Below, one piece after another: positions 27,089 through 36,058 of a stretch of 64,000 nt of DNA (position 1 is its first letter; each line of letters starts with the position of its first letter). The DNA is from Streptomyces sp. SAJ15. GTDB taxonomy: Bacteria; Actinomycetota; Actinomycetes; Streptomycetales; Streptomycetaceae. The notes beneath the pieces were generated by a model. That model worked only from the letters and a program-made list of their open reading frames with translations. It had not been told where the DNA came from and did not search any database. The stretch covers positions 62,001-126,000 of the forward strand of contig NZ_NISY01000014.1 of the NCBI RefSeq assembly GCF_007595705.1, written 5' to 3'. Position numbers and translations under genes: made by a program.

Positions 27089-28795
27089 TTGCCCGCCACC
27101 CCAGCAGACATCGTCTTCGTCAACGGCTCGGTCCTGACCGTCGACTCCCGCTTCTCCGTGGCCTCCGCCCTGGCGGTCAGCGACGGCCTCGTGAGCGCGG
27201 TCGGCGACCGGGCGGAGGTCATGGCGCACGCCGGCCCCGCGACCCGGGTCGTCGACCTCCAGGGCGGCACCCTCCTGCCCGGCATCAACGACTCGCACCT
27301 GCACGGCTGCGCGTTCGGGCTGACCCAGCCCCCGCTCTCCGTCGACGTCGCCTACCCCACCGTACGGTCCATAGCCGACGTGGCCGAGGCCGTGCGCAAG
27401 GCGGCGGAGACGACCCCGGCGGGGGAGTGGATCAGCGGACACGGGTGGGACGCGGGGTACCTCGCCGAATGCGTCGCCGACTCCTCCCGGCTGCCCACCC
27501 GCCAGGACCTCGACGCCGTCAGCCCGCACCACCCCGTCCTCCTCTACTCCGCCACCGGCCACGCCACCTGGGTCAACTCCGCGGCGCTGGAACGGGCCGG
27601 AGTCGACCGGAACACCCCCGTGCCGCCCGGCGGGGTCATCGTCACCGACGCGGCGGGCGAGCCCACCGGCCTGTTCCAGGAGGGCGCCCAGGACCTCGTC
27701 CACGGGGCGCTGCCCGCCCTCTCCCCGGAGGTGCGGGCCGACGCCATCCGGGCCACGCTGCGCACCCTGGCCAAGCTGGGCGTCACCAGCTACACCGAGC
27801 CCGGCCTCGGGCCCGGCGGCGACACCCTGATGCGCGGCGCCCTCGCCCACAGCACCCTCGACGTCTACCGGCGGCTGCTGGCCGCCGGCGAGTTGACCGC
27901 ACGGGTCGGCGTGCTACTGCTTCCGAGCGGGATGACGGGGACGGCCGAGGAGTTCGTCAAGACGCTGACCGCCCTGGACGAGCCCGCGTCCCCCGACCCC
28001 CGTCGCCTCGCCATCCTCGGCGTCAAGCTGTTCGCCGACGGCATCCCGGTCAACAAGACCGCCTGGATGCACGAGCCGTACATCGGCGGCGGCTGCGGTG
28101 CCCTGTGCGTCGGCGGAGACACCGACGAGGAGCGCGTCGCCCAGATCAGCGAGATGATCCGCTTCACGCATGCCGCCGGCTACCAGGCCGGCGTCCACGT
28201 CACCGGGGACCGGGCCATCGACACGGTGGTCGACGCCTTCGCCGCCGCGGCCGCGGCACACCCCCGGACCGACCCCCGGCACTACGTCATCCACGGCGAC
28301 TTCCTCAGCGCCGACAGCATGCGCAAGCTGGCCGCGCACGGCTTCGGCGTCAACATGAACCCCACCATCAAGTGGACGGTCGCCGACCTGGAGGAGGAGT
28401 TCGTCGGCCCGGAGCGAGCCGGCTACGAGTGGCCGTACCGCGACGCGATCGACGCCGGCGTCACCGTCACCAGCGGCTCCGACGCCCCCGTCACCCTCCC
28501 CGACTGGCGGCAGGGACTCTCCACCATGCTGCTCCGCGAGTCCAAGGCCAGCGGCCGCGTCAGCGGCCCCGACCAGCGCATCCGCCTCGCCGAGGCCCTG
28601 CGCACCTACACCTCCGACGCCGCCTGGCAGGACTTCGCCGAGGAGTGGAAGGGCACCCTGGAGGTGGGCAAGGCCGCCGACCTGTGCGTCCTCGCCGGCG
28701 ACCTGCTGACCGCCGACCCGCACGACATCCCCACCATGCCCGTGGTCTTCACGGCCGTCGGCGGCGACGTCGTGCACGATGAACTGACCGCCTGA
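27089..28795 (+). CDS. Amidohydrolase, YtcJ-like (amidohydrolase family 3)
   Basis: This 568-aa metal-dependent hydrolase has the N-terminal beta-sandwich piece with ADIVFVNGSVLTVD, the metal site LLPGINDSHLHG, and later ITH-type equivalents GVHVTGDRAID and VTSGSDAPV carrying the catalytic Asp. YtcJ-like enzymes hydrolyse N-substituted or cyclic amides; substrates are rarely known. I set the start at TTG 27089, with GAGGAAGGA seven bases upstream, because the family N-terminus begins there. The frame stays open further upstream but encodes arginine-rich sequence with no family likeness. Confidence 0.83.
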   Translation: MPATPADIVFVNGSVLTVDSRFSVASALAVSDGLVSAVGDRAEVMAHAGPATRVVDLQGGTLLPGINDSHLHGCAFGLTQPPLSVDVAYPTVRSIADVAEAVRKAAETTPAGEWISGHGWDAGYLAECVADSSRLPTRQDLDAVSPHHPVLLYSATGHATWVNSAALERAGVDRNTPVPPGGVIVTDAAGEPTGLFQEGAQDLVHGALPALSPEVRADAIRATLRTLAKLGVTSYTEPGLGPGGDTLMRGALAHSTLDVYRRLLAAGELTARVGVLLLPSGMTGTAEEFVKTLTALDEPASPDPRRLAILGVKLFADGIPVNKTAWMHEPYIGGGCGALCVGGDTDEERVAQISEMIRFTHAAGYQAGVHVTGDRAIDTVVDAFAAAAAAHPRTDPRHYVIHGDFLSADSMRKLAAHGFGVNMNPTIKWTVADLEEEFVGPERAGYEWPYRDAIDAGVTVTSGSDAPVTLPDWRQGLSTMLLRESKASGRVSGPDQRIRLAEALRTYTSDAAWQDFAEEWKGTLEVGKAADLCVLAGDLLTADPHDIPTMPVVFTAVGGDVVHDELTA

Positions 28796-28857
28796 ATGTT
28801 GATCGTTGAAGCCCGCGGGAGTTCTCACTCCTGGTCTCAGGTCGGCACCTGAGGCGG

Positions 28858-28880
28858 TGCCCCTGGCTCAGCCCGGGGCA
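28858..28880 (+). terminator. Possible hairpin terminator after the amidohydrolase
   Basis: TGCCCC (28858-28863) pairs with GGGGCA (28875-28880) around an 11-base loop. It lies in the 330-bp gap 28796-29125, which otherwise holds no gene and where base composition starts to fall towards the nuclease gene. Confidence 0.4.
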
Positions 28881-29125
28881 AGGCCGAACGGCCCCTGTAG
28901 CAATCGCACGGGGGGCGTCGGGCTGTCCGGGCATGCCGACGCCGGAGATCACTCGGAAGGTCACGCGATGGTGCGGCTGCCGGAGATCCTGGGCAGGACC
29001 GCTGACTGTCGATGTATCAGCCAAGAATTCGCAGCGTTCAAGCCACCTGGCCCGCACGCCGGATGAAGTCATGTACTCCTGTTTCCCGAACAGATTGTCG
29101 GGTTCTGGAACCACAGGAAGGCAAC

Positions 29126-30550
29126 ATGACTCGAAGGCATCAGGTGCTGCGGCACCCCCGTCGACTACTTGCACTCTTAGGGGCTGCAGCACTGATTCCC
29201 CTGGCGGCCCCCGGAGCTACAGCACAGGGTGAATCTCAAGATCTGACGGTGTATTCGTACGCGCTGCCCGTAGGCACTCCCAGGCCGTCCTTGGAGGAGC
29301 TGAAATCACGCGCAGGGATTAAAGAGGTTGCCCGGCTGGCGAAAAAATCTCCGGGCGGTCGCCTGCCAATGGAGATGGTGGGACCTGCGGCGACCCATCT
29401 CCCTGTAGCCGATGTACCGTCGGCTATGTCCCCAGACCTCAAGATGCCTCTCGCGGGAAAGAGTGCAACCTACCCCGACCCTCCGCGCTCCATGAACCAG
29501 AAGGAGTGCAAAAAGGGGCTTCAGGGTGGCCAGCTCTTCTACATCAAGTCGCGTTTCGCGATGTGTACAGGGATGCAAATGGTACAGGTCTGGGCGAGGA
29601 AGGGGGTTCCCGTGGGGGAGAGTTCCTTCACTGTGTGGATCCTCTCCACGGTTCCCGGGAAAAAGGATCGCACGGTCCGCTATCAGTACCTTTTCACGGA
29701 CTTTTACAAGTTCAAGAAGACGAAAACTAGCGGCCTGAAAATCAACACCGACGTCGACATGACAGCCTGGCCGGGACGCGCCCGAAGAGTGGAAGGAGGG
29801 AAGATTCCTCCAACCTTGAGCTTCGATAAACTCAAGAAAGCCAATAAATACCTGCACACAGTGCACTATGACGCAGGGCAAGGGCGAGGCAAGGATGACG
29901 TCATATCCATGGCTTACGAGCCGTATATCCAACTGAAATTCCCGCCCCCGTACACTTCCCCCAACACTGGGAGGGTGCGCGTTGGTTTCCTGGCGGCGCA
30001 GTGGGACGCGGCCAAGTACCTCAACAACTCAGGCGGCGGGGGCAGCGCTAAGAAGAAGGGCAGCGTCGCCTTCCCCGTGTCCACATACTTGGTCTACAGC
30101 TCGAAGCCACGCGCTCCAGAAAAAGCGGTCGCTGACCATATAAAGCTTGCCTATAACCGGCCCGGAAAGACCAAGCCTGTCAATCAGTCCAAGAAGGTCC
30201 CCGGATTTGATAACGATCACAAGCTGCATCGCCTGTACCACGACACTAAGCGTCGTAAGGCAAACCGGGATGCGGCCATAGCGGTCTGTGAGCAATACTG
30301 GGGAAAGGGATACCCTCAGGGAAAGAAGTACCAGTGCGACGAATGCCCCTTCGCTGTCACATATGAAGGAAGCGCACAGGCAAAGTATGACAAGAAGGCG
30401 AAAAAGAAAAACTTCTCAGCGATGCCGCTCGCCGCAAGAGATAACGAGAAAGCAGGGTCGATTCTGGCGCAGTTTCTCACCAAGAACCGCGTGCTCGATG
30501 GCCGGATCGGAGATGAGGAGATAGACAGCTTCAAGGTGTGGATTGATTAG
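29126..30550 (+). CDS. Secreted NucA/NucB-type deoxyribonuclease (lower GC, TTA codon)
   Basis: This 474-aa protein has a signal peptide, twin-arginine-like RRHQVLRHPRRLLALLGAAA running into LAAPGATAQ. A long Lys-rich middle region with no recognised domain follows. The C-terminal NucA/NucB domain contains DNDHKLHRLYHD upstream and YQCDECPFAVTYEGSAQ, ending LTKNRVLDGRIGDEEID. NucA/NucB enzymes are extracellular or surface nucleases; they act in sporulation-linked DNA degradation and competence in Bacillus and as toxin warheads elsewhere. Base composition and AAA/AAG use differ sharply from the neighbours, suggesting transfer. Codon 18 (29177-29179) is TTA, so translation may depend on the bldA tRNA. 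AGGAAGG precedes ATG 29126. Confidence 0.8.
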   Translation: MTRRHQVLRHPRRLLALLGAAALIPLAAPGATAQGESQDLTVYSYALPVGTPRPSLEELKSRAGIKEVARLAKKSPGGRLPMEMVGPAATHLPVADVPSAMSPDLKMPLAGKSATYPDPPRSMNQKECKKGLQGGQLFYIKSRFAMCTGMQMVQVWARKGVPVGESSFTVWILSTVPGKKDRTVRYQYLFTDFYKFKKTKTSGLKINTDVDMTAWPGRARRVEGGKIPPTLSFDKLKKANKYLHTVHYDAGQGRGKDDVISMAYEPYIQLKFPPPYTSPNTGRVRVGFLAAQWDAAKYLNNSGGGGSAKKKGSVAFPVSTYLVYSSKPRAPEKAVADHIKLAYNRPGKTKPVNQSKKVPGFDNDHKLHRLYHDTKRRKANRDAAIAVCEQYWGKGYPQGKKYQCDECPFAVTYEGSAQAKYDKKAKKKNFSAMPLAARDNEKAGSILAQFLTKNRVLDGRIGDEEIDSFKVWID

Positions 30551-30556
30551 AGCTCC

Positions 30557-30591
30557 GCAGCGGCCCGCAGCATCAGCATGCGGGCCGCTGC
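30557..30591. terminator. Strong bidirectional hairpin between nuclease and small convergent gene
   Basis: GCAGCGGCCCGCA (30557-30569) and TGCGGGCCGCTGC (30579-30591) form a perfect 13-bp stem with a nine-base loop, exactly between the two convergent stops (30550 and 30600). Confidence 0.85.
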
Positions 30592-30599
30592 AATCCCTC

Positions 30600-31067
30600 T
30601 CACTTTAGAGAAGGCCAGGCCTGCACGAGGTAACGTTCCACCCCTTCTGGAACCTCGAAGTCTGCCAGCCGAGCGACCTCCGCACGACCTACCGAATGAA
30701 CACGAACCTTCCACAGGCTATCTGCCCGGCCTAGTTCAATTCTCTCCTCGCCTGCGCCCGCCATCACCCAGACAGCCAGGATCCCTGAAGGCGAAAAGAT
30801 TTCCGACTCGCCGCTCTCTTCCCAATCTTCACGCGCATCTGCAGGCGGTTCGCCATCCCAAACCTCTACGACCAGCTTAGCTTCGTGAGTATGCCCTGCG
30901 CTCTCAATGTCGAGGCGGCTCTCGAACGCATTGAGGAAGCCGGAACCCAGCTCGGCGCGCTCCTCTGGGTAGGGCAACGGCAGGTCTGTGTCTTCCTCGT
31001 CTTGAAGTGCAAAACCGTTGTAATCGATTAAGACGTCACACTCTTGCTGTCGAATTAGGGTGGCCAT
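30600..31067 (-). CDS. Small cytoplasmic protein, possible ComJ-like nuclease inhibitor
   Basis: This 155-aa acidic protein has no signal peptide. The pattern VLIDYNGFALQ at the N-terminus, a central AKLVVEVWDG strand and a C-terminal FEVPEGVERYLVQAWP loosely resembles ComJ (Nin), the inhibitor of Bacillus NucA. The resemblance is by eye only. The position next to a NucA-type nuclease supports the idea, although the genes converge and are not in one operon. AGGAG lies five bases before ATG 31067. Codon 13 (31029-31031 on this strand) is TTA. It could equally be an unrelated Streptomyces hypothetical protein. Confidence 0.6.
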   Translation of the reverse strand: MATLIRQQECDVLIDYNGFALQDEEDTDLPLPYPEERAELGSGFLNAFESRLDIESAGHTHEAKLVVEVWDGEPPADAREDWEESGESEIFSPSGILAVWVMAGAGEERIELGRADSLWKVRVHSVGRAEVARLADFEVPEGVERYLVQAWPSLK

Positions 31068-31150
31068 GCGGACTCCTAGACTCGTCTGGTGCGGCTGGGT
31101 CAGTTGATCGTATCCGCTCCACAAGGTGCATGTGCGACGAAAAGTGAAAT

Positions 31151-31183
31151 GCTTCCCTTCCTGGTCGGATCAGGAAGGGAAGC
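31151..31183 (-). terminator. Perfect 13-bp hairpin with T-rich tail (minus strand)
   Basis: GCTTCCCTTCCTG (31151-31163) and CAGGAAGGGAAGC (31171-31183) enclose a seven-base loop. On the minus strand the stem is followed by ATTTCACTTTT, the form of a factor-independent terminator, unusual in this GC-rich DNA. Confidence 0.8.
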
Positions 31184-31193
31184 CCATGGGAAT

Positions 31194-31289
31194 TCAACGA
31201 GTCGGCATCTGCACCAAGGCCAGCGCCAGGGCAGCGAGACCGACCAGTGCTGCGATCCGGCTGCCAGACCGCGTAAGAGCGCACGTCAC
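31194..31289 (-). CDS. Possible tiny membrane peptide or gene remnant
   Basis: A 31-codon frame starts at GTG 31289 (AGGGG four bases before) and ends at TGA 31194, eleven bases before the strong minus-strand terminator. It encodes one hydrophobic helix, RIAALVGLAALALALVQMP, with basic residues at its N-side. The terminator implies that some transcript ends here. It may be a true small membrane peptide or the 3' end of a decayed gene, since the frame stays open upstream. The remainder of the gap 31068-31530 shows no other gene. Confidence 0.3.
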   Translation of the reverse strand: MTCALTRSGSRIAALVGLAALALALVQMPTR

Positions 31290-31530
31290 CCGGCCCCTGA
31301 CGTCCTTGTCGGCCTGCGAGGAGTACCGGTCGCAGCGCTCGCGGCGAGGCGCGCATGCATCGCGGCGATGGACGGCGAGCGACGGCCGGCGGTGGGGAAC
31401 TCGCGCCCGCAGAACGGCTCGTGCGCGCGGGCGCGATGCGCTGGCCCCCGGAAAGCCGAAGGCCCGTCGGCGTCCAGTGGGACGCCGAGAGCCCACACGC
31501 CTCCGTTGTGGGTGTTCGGCTCGGTGGTCG

Positions 31531-32538
31531 TCAGTGGCTGTAGCGTTCCGGTTTGGGGGCTCGTGCCATCAGCATGGCGGCGGCCTCGCGGAGATCGACG
31601 GTGCCGCCGAGTACCGCGACGACGACTTCGGTGATGGGCATCTCCACTCCGTGCCGCTGGGCGAGTTCCAGGATGGACCGGGACGACTTCACGCCTTCGG
31701 CGGTCTGGCGGGTGGCGGCGGCCGCTTCCGTGACGGTCATGCCCTGGCCGAGGTGTTCGCCGAAGGTGCGGTTGCGGGAGAGCGGTGAGGTGCAGGTGGC
31801 GATCAGATCGCCGACGCCGGCGAGTCCGGAGAGGGTGAGCGGGTTGGCGCCCAGGGCTTCGCCGAGCCTGGCGGTCTCCGCGAGGCCGCGGGTGATCAGC
31901 ATCGCTCGGGCGTTGTTGCCCAGTCCCATGCCGGCGGCGAGTCCGACGGCGAGGGCGATGACGTTCTTCACCGCACCGCCGAGCTCGCAGCCCACCACGT
32001 CGGTGTTGGTGTAGGGGCGGAAGTACGGGGTGAGACAGGCTTTCTGCAGGGCTTTGGCGGTGGTCGCGTCGTGCGAGGCGACCACGGAGGCGGCGGGGCT
32101 GCGGGCGGCGATCTCCCGGGCCAGGTTCGGACCCGAGACCACCGCGACACGGTCGGCGGGAACTCCGGTGACCTCGGTGATGACCTCGCTCATCCGCAGG
32201 CCGCTGTGGGTCTCGATGCCCTTCATCAGACCGACGACCACCGTGCGCTCGCCGATCAGGGGCGCCCACCTGGCGAGGTTGTCGCGCAGCGACTGAGCGG
32301 GGATCGACACCACCATGTAGTCCGCGCCGTCCAGTGCCTCGCCGACCTCGGTGGTCGCGCGGAGCGAGTTGGGAAGGGAAACGGCTGGTAGATAGGGCGA
32401 GTTCCGGTGTCGGGTGTTGATCTCGTCGACGACCTCCTGGCGGCGTCCGTGGAGGACGACGTCGTTGCCGGCGTCGGTGAGCACCGCCGCGAACGTCGTT
32501 CCCCATGAGCCGGCCGAGAACACCGCGACCCGGTTCAT
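31531..32538 (-). CDS. gpsA: NAD(P)H-dependent glycerol-3-phosphate dehydrogenase
   Basis: This 335-aa protein has the N-terminal NAD(P)-binding motif VAVFSAGSWGTTFAAVL, VVGLMKGIE, VSGPNLAREI, the catalytic lysine block GGAVKNVIALAVG, and GLAGVGDLIATCTSPLSRNR. All are hallmarks of GpsA. It reduces dihydroxyacetone phosphate to sn-glycerol-3-phosphate for phospholipid synthesis. The nucleotide loop reads SAGSWGT where most GpsA have GAGSWGT. GGGGAGAGGG lies upstream of ATG 32538. Streptomyces often carry more than one gpsA; this isolated copy next to accessory genes may be a paralogue. Confidence 0.9.
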   Translation of the reverse strand: MNRVAVFSAGSWGTTFAAVLTDAGNDVVLHGRRQEVVDEINTRHRNSPYLPAVSLPNSLRATTEVGEALDGADYMVVSIPAQSLRDNLARWAPLIGERTVVVGLMKGIETHSGLRMSEVITEVTGVPADRVAVVSGPNLAREIAARSPAASVVASHDATTAKALQKACLTPYFRPYTNTDVVGCELGGAVKNVIALAVGLAAGMGLGNNARAMLITRGLAETARLGEALGANPLTLSGLAGVGDLIATCTSPLSRNRTFGEHLGQGMTVTEAAAATRQTAEGVKSSRSILELAQRHGVEMPITEVVVAVLGGTVDLREAAAMLMARAPKPERYSH

Positions 32539-32833
32539 CCGTAACCCTCTCCCCTGAGCGCTGACCATCACGCGACCTTATCGGCGCCGGGCTCGGGCGG
32601 GCGCCGTAACGTCAGCGCGAACGCGCCACGTTCGCTGAGTAGAGGGAGAATGCGGTTCTCCTTCCGCACCATGGTCTCCGCCTGGGCGCGGTCCAGCTCG
32701 TGGTGAAGGCACCGCGAAGATCCGCGAGTCGACAGCGCTGGCGACCGTTCTTCATGGCGGCGGTCGGCGAATGGCGGTGACCGGCGCGGAAATCGGCTTG
32801 CCTCACCGTGCTGCGGGAGCGAGGCTCGCCCCC

Positions 32834-33307
32834 ATGACCACCGATTTCATCGTGCGTCCGGCCCGGCCCGCCGATTCCCGGGCCTTGGCCGAACTGCGTT
32901 GGACCTTCAAGCAGGAGGACCACGAAGGGCCACTGCCAGCTCCCGCTCGGCACCTGGAAGAGGCTGAGCACTGGATCCGTGACCGGCTCGGCGACGGCCG
33001 CTGGTCGGCCTGGGTCGCGGAGACCGACGGCGAGATCCGCGGTCACGTCTTCCTCTGTCTGGTGGAGCGGATGCCGGAGCCCTATGAGGACAACAACCCG
33101 ATCGGCTACGTCACGAACTTCTTCGTCATGCCGTCACAACGGAACAAGGGAGCCGGCTCGGCGCTCCTCGAGGCGCTGAGGCGGCATTCGCGCGGCGCCG
33201 GCCTGGAGGGCCTGATCGTCTGGCCGTCGGAGCGCAGCACCCCGCTCTACCAGCGCTTCGGTTTCCAGCCTTCGGAGGAACTGCTGGAACTTCCCTTCGA
33301 CAGGTGA
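32834..33307 (+). CDS. GNAT-family N-acetyltransferase
   Basis: This 157-aa protein has the GNAT fold. RPARPADSRALAELR opens beta-1/alpha-1, the central strand is IRGHVFLCLVERM, and the acetyl-CoA loop is VTNFFVMPSQRNKGAGSALL, followed by LYQRFGFQ. It transfers acetyl from acetyl-CoA to an unknown amine. It is divergent from gpsA; the 295-bp gap between them must hold both promoters but shows no gene. Confidence 0.86.
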   Translation: MTTDFIVRPARPADSRALAELRWTFKQEDHEGPLPAPARHLEEAEHWIRDRLGDGRWSAWVAETDGEIRGHVFLCLVERMPEPYEDNNPIGYVTNFFVMPSQRNKGAGSALLEALRRHSRGAGLEGLIVWPSERSTPLYQRFGFQPSEELLELPFDR

Positions 33308-33385
33308 TGACCGCAGTCGTCGGCGACGTCGTGCCCGCCGCGCTCGCCGTTTGACCTGCGGATATCGGATGGTCATGCTGAACGG

Positions 33386-34399
33386 GTGACAGTGAAGCAG
33401 AGCACGACGGATGTGCTGGGCGCGGCCCTGCACGTGCGTGAGGCAGCGCGCCACGCCGTCAGGGGGCGCGGCGGCGCGGACACCGTGCTCACGGCGCTCT
33501 CCGCGGTGATCGACTACGACCACGCGTCGCTGTCCCGCTGGGATCCGCTGCGGCGGCGGCACCTCACCCTCGCCGGCAGCTACCCGGCCGAGGCCACCCG
33601 GTACATCGAGAACCGGCTGCACGACGACCCCGGCTTCACGCTCATCCGGCACTCGGCGGACACCGCCCGCTGGTGGCACGACGTGCCCGGCCCGGTGCGG
33701 CGGACCTCCACGGGGTTCCACTCCGTCCTCGAACCTCTGGGTGTGGAGGACGGAGTGGCGCAGTGTCTGTTCGCCGCGGACGGCAGATACGTGGGCATCC
33801 TCAACGTCAGCACCACACGGGCCCGGTGCGACCAGCCGGCCGTCCGGGCCGTGATGACCTTGCTGGGCGAGTGTCTCGCGGCCGTCACCGACCCGCTGCT
33901 CGGGGCCGGTTCCGCCGGCGACAGCGGCGGTGCCGGCGGGCCCGAGGACGCCGGGGCCGGCTCCTGCGCCGTGCTCGTGCCGGACGACGAGGACGCCACC
34001 CCGGTCGCGGTGAGCGGCGAGCCGCTGCCCGGACTCACCGACGCCGGCTCCCCGCTGGTGGCCCTGGTGCGGCGCACCGCAGCCCGGCAGGCGCTCCCGA
34101 CCACCGTCCTGGTGCCGTACCGACAGCGGCCCCTCGAACTGCGCCTCACCCGCCAGGGCGCCGGGACCGTCGTGGTGTGCCGCGCCGTGGCCCGCCCCTC
34201 GGCCCTCTCCCCGCGCGAACTGGAGGTGCTGGCGGAGCTCACCCAGGGGCGGACCAACCGGGAGATCGCCGACCGTCTCTTCCTCAGCCCGCGCACGGTC
34301 GCCACCCACATCGAGCACATTCTCGCCAAACTCGACGTCCCCAACCGTGCGGCCGCCGCGGGACGGGCCGTCGCCTGGGGCCTCGAGCCGGCGCCCTGA
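33386..34399 (+). CDS. LuxR-family regulator with GAF-like sensor region
   Basis: This 337-aa protein ends in a LuxR/NarL helix-turn-helix: LSPRELEVLAELTQGRTNRE, then IADRLFLSPRTVATHIEHIL. The first 170 residues look like a GAF-type sensor (VIDYDHASLSRWDP; YVGILNVSTT), joined by a Gly/Ala/Asp-rich linker. The sensed ligand is unknown. Start GTG 33386. It lies just upstream of the TIR locus, 228 bp away on the same strand, so it could regulate that locus, but nothing in the sequence proves it. Confidence 0.85.
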   Translation: MTVKQSTTDVLGAALHVREAARHAVRGRGGADTVLTALSAVIDYDHASLSRWDPLRRRHLTLAGSYPAEATRYIENRLHDDPGFTLIRHSADTARWWHDVPGPVRRTSTGFHSVLEPLGVEDGVAQCLFAADGRYVGILNVSTTRARCDQPAVRAVMTLLGECLAAVTDPLLGAGSAGDSGGAGGPEDAGAGSCAVLVPDDEDATPVAVSGEPLPGLTDAGSPLVALVRRTAARQALPTTVLVPYRQRPLELRLTRQGAGTVVVCRAVARPSALSPRELEVLAELTQGRTNREIADRLFLSPRTVATHIEHILAKLDVPNRAAAAGRAVAWGLEPAP

Positions 34400-34627
34400 T
34401 CCCGCGACGTCTCCAGCCGCCACACGTCGGCGGCTCCCGGCGGCGTGCCGTCGCGGTCCGTCCGAGGCGTCCGGCGGGCCGCCGCGCGGTCGAGCGCGGG
34501 GCGCGTCCGGCCCCGACGACCGGCCGCCGTCGATGTCGATGCCGTACGCCCCCCTGACTCGCGCGCCCCCCGCTCGTATCCTTGCGCTACGGCGCATCGG
34601 CCGAGCGTTACTTACGGGGGCAACGCG

Positions 34628-36058
34628 GTGTACGACGTCTTCATCTCCTACGCGGAAGCCGACGCCGACTGGGCTGCCCTGCTCGCCGATCGACTCCGGT
34701 CCGACGGAGTGCGCGTCTTCTTCGACCGATGCAGCCTGCGGCCGGGCGACGTCGTGGTGCACCAGCTGGAGGCGGCGATGCGCGGGTCCCGGCACGGGAT
34801 CCAGATCGTGGGCCCGCTCACCATGACCGAAGCCTGGGCGCGTCAGGAGTACGCGGCGCTGGTGCAGGCGTCGACCGGACACGGCATGCGGCTGATCCCC
34901 GTGCTGTGCGGCGACGCCGACATCCCGCCGTTCGCCGCGACCCGCGTGTGGATGGACTTCCGCAAGCTCAGCGGAGACGCGTTCAACGAGAAGGCGGCCG
35001 AACTGGCCCGGGTGCTGCGCGGCGAAGAGCGGGTCCGCACCGGCCACCCGGAGCGGGAACTCCTCGATCTCGTACGACCGCGGAGCCCTCGGAGCCCGAC
35101 CGAGCCGACGCCCGCCTCGTTCGTCGTCTGCTACGCCCGTGCCGACGCCGGTTACGGTGAAGGGCTGGTGGACCACCTGGCCCGAGCTGATCTGCCCGTG
35201 TGGTCCCTGGGCGACCTCACCTGGGGTGACGACTATCTCTGGACGATCAGACAGCGGCTCCGGCACGCCCTCGCGGTGGTCGTCCTGATGTCGCCGGAGG
35301 CCGAGGAGTCCGAGGACGTCACCCGAGAGATCCTCGAAGGCCAGCGCCACAGCCGGGAGTTCTTCCCCATCCTGCTGCGCGGGGAACGCAACTATCTGCT
35401 CGCCAGCAGCTGGTACTTCGACGCCAGGAACGGCGAACTCCCCGGGCCCGAGGAGTTACGCCTGCTGCGCCGCCTCCACCCGCGGAGCGCCGGCGTCGAC
35501 CGGTCGCCCGCCGGCGCGCCGGTCATGCCGCCGCCACCGGCGCGGGCCCGCGGGCCGGCCCGGGCGGCCCTGACGCCGGCCGTGCGCGCCCGCACGTCGC
35601 TGAGCAGGCTGGAAGCCCTCCTCGCGGAGCGGGAGTTCGAGCACGCCGACCTGCTGACGACGACGCTGCTCCTGGAGTCGGTCGACAGACTCGACACCGG
35701 CTGGCTGCGTCGAGCCGACGGAAGACGGCTGCCCGACGCCCTGCTGTCCGAGATCGACGGCCTCTGGACGCGCTTCTCGGGCGAGACCCACGGATTCCGC
35801 GCGCAGGCACGGCGCGCCCTGCTCGGAGGCGGCCGCCACGCCGACTTCCTGGCCCTGTCCGTGGCGTACGGATGGCGCGGTTCGGCGGCTGACGCCGTGC
35901 CCACGTACCAGGACTTCGTCCGTCGGGCCAAGGGCCACGGGTTCTTCCCGACGCTGCGCAACCCGCAGAGCGAACGGTATGTGGACTGGTACGACCAATG
36001 GACGGAGACGGTGCTCGCCGTCCATCTCCGGCTTCGGGAGGAGGGACGCGTCCGGTGA
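34628..36058 (+). CDS. Tandem TIR-domain protein with C-terminal GUN4-like domain
   Basis: About 476 aa. First TIR (residues 1-140): YDVFISYAEADADWAALLAD, FDRCSLRPGD, and E74 in the WARQE motif, the likely NADase glutamate. Second TIR (about 165-290): SFVVCYARADAGYGEGLVDH with VTREILEG; it looks degenerate. A proline/alanine linker follows, then a GUN4-like domain (about 325-476): LEALLAEREFEHADLLTTTL, then GWLRRADGRRLPDALLSEID, LW and HGF. TIR domains cleave NAD+ or make cyclic ADP-ribose signals in defence; GUN4 domains bind tetrapyrroles in phototrophs and occur with conflict modules in other bacteria. Codon 277 is TTA (35456-35458). The stop overlaps the next start (GTGA). GTG 34628 is preceded by GGGGG. 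Confidence 0.83.
   Translation: MYDVFISYAEADADWAALLADRLRSDGVRVFFDRCSLRPGDVVVHQLEAAMRGSRHGIQIVGPLTMTEAWARQEYAALVQASTGHGMRLIPVLCGDADIPPFAATRVWMDFRKLSGDAFNEKAAELARVLRGEERVRTGHPERELLDLVRPRSPRSPTEPTPASFVVCYARADAGYGEGLVDHLARADLPVWSLGDLTWGDDYLWTIRQRLRHALAVVVLMSPEAEESEDVTREILEGQRHSREFFPILLRGERNYLLASSWYFDARNGELPGPEELRLLRRLHPRSAGVDRSPAGAPVMPPPPARARGPARAALTPAVRARTSLSRLEALLAEREFEHADLLTTTLLLESVDRLDTGWLRRADGRRLPDALLSEIDGLWTRFSGETHGFRAQARRALLGGGRHADFLALSVAYGWRGSAADAVPTYQDFVRRAKGHGFFPTLRNPQSERYVDWYDQWTETVLAVHLRLREEGRVR

Noticed and set aside
28796-31530. Low-GC region considered as a prophage or integrative element
   Set aside because: No integrase, transposase, phage structural gene, flanking direct repeat or tRNA was found; only composition suggests transfer.
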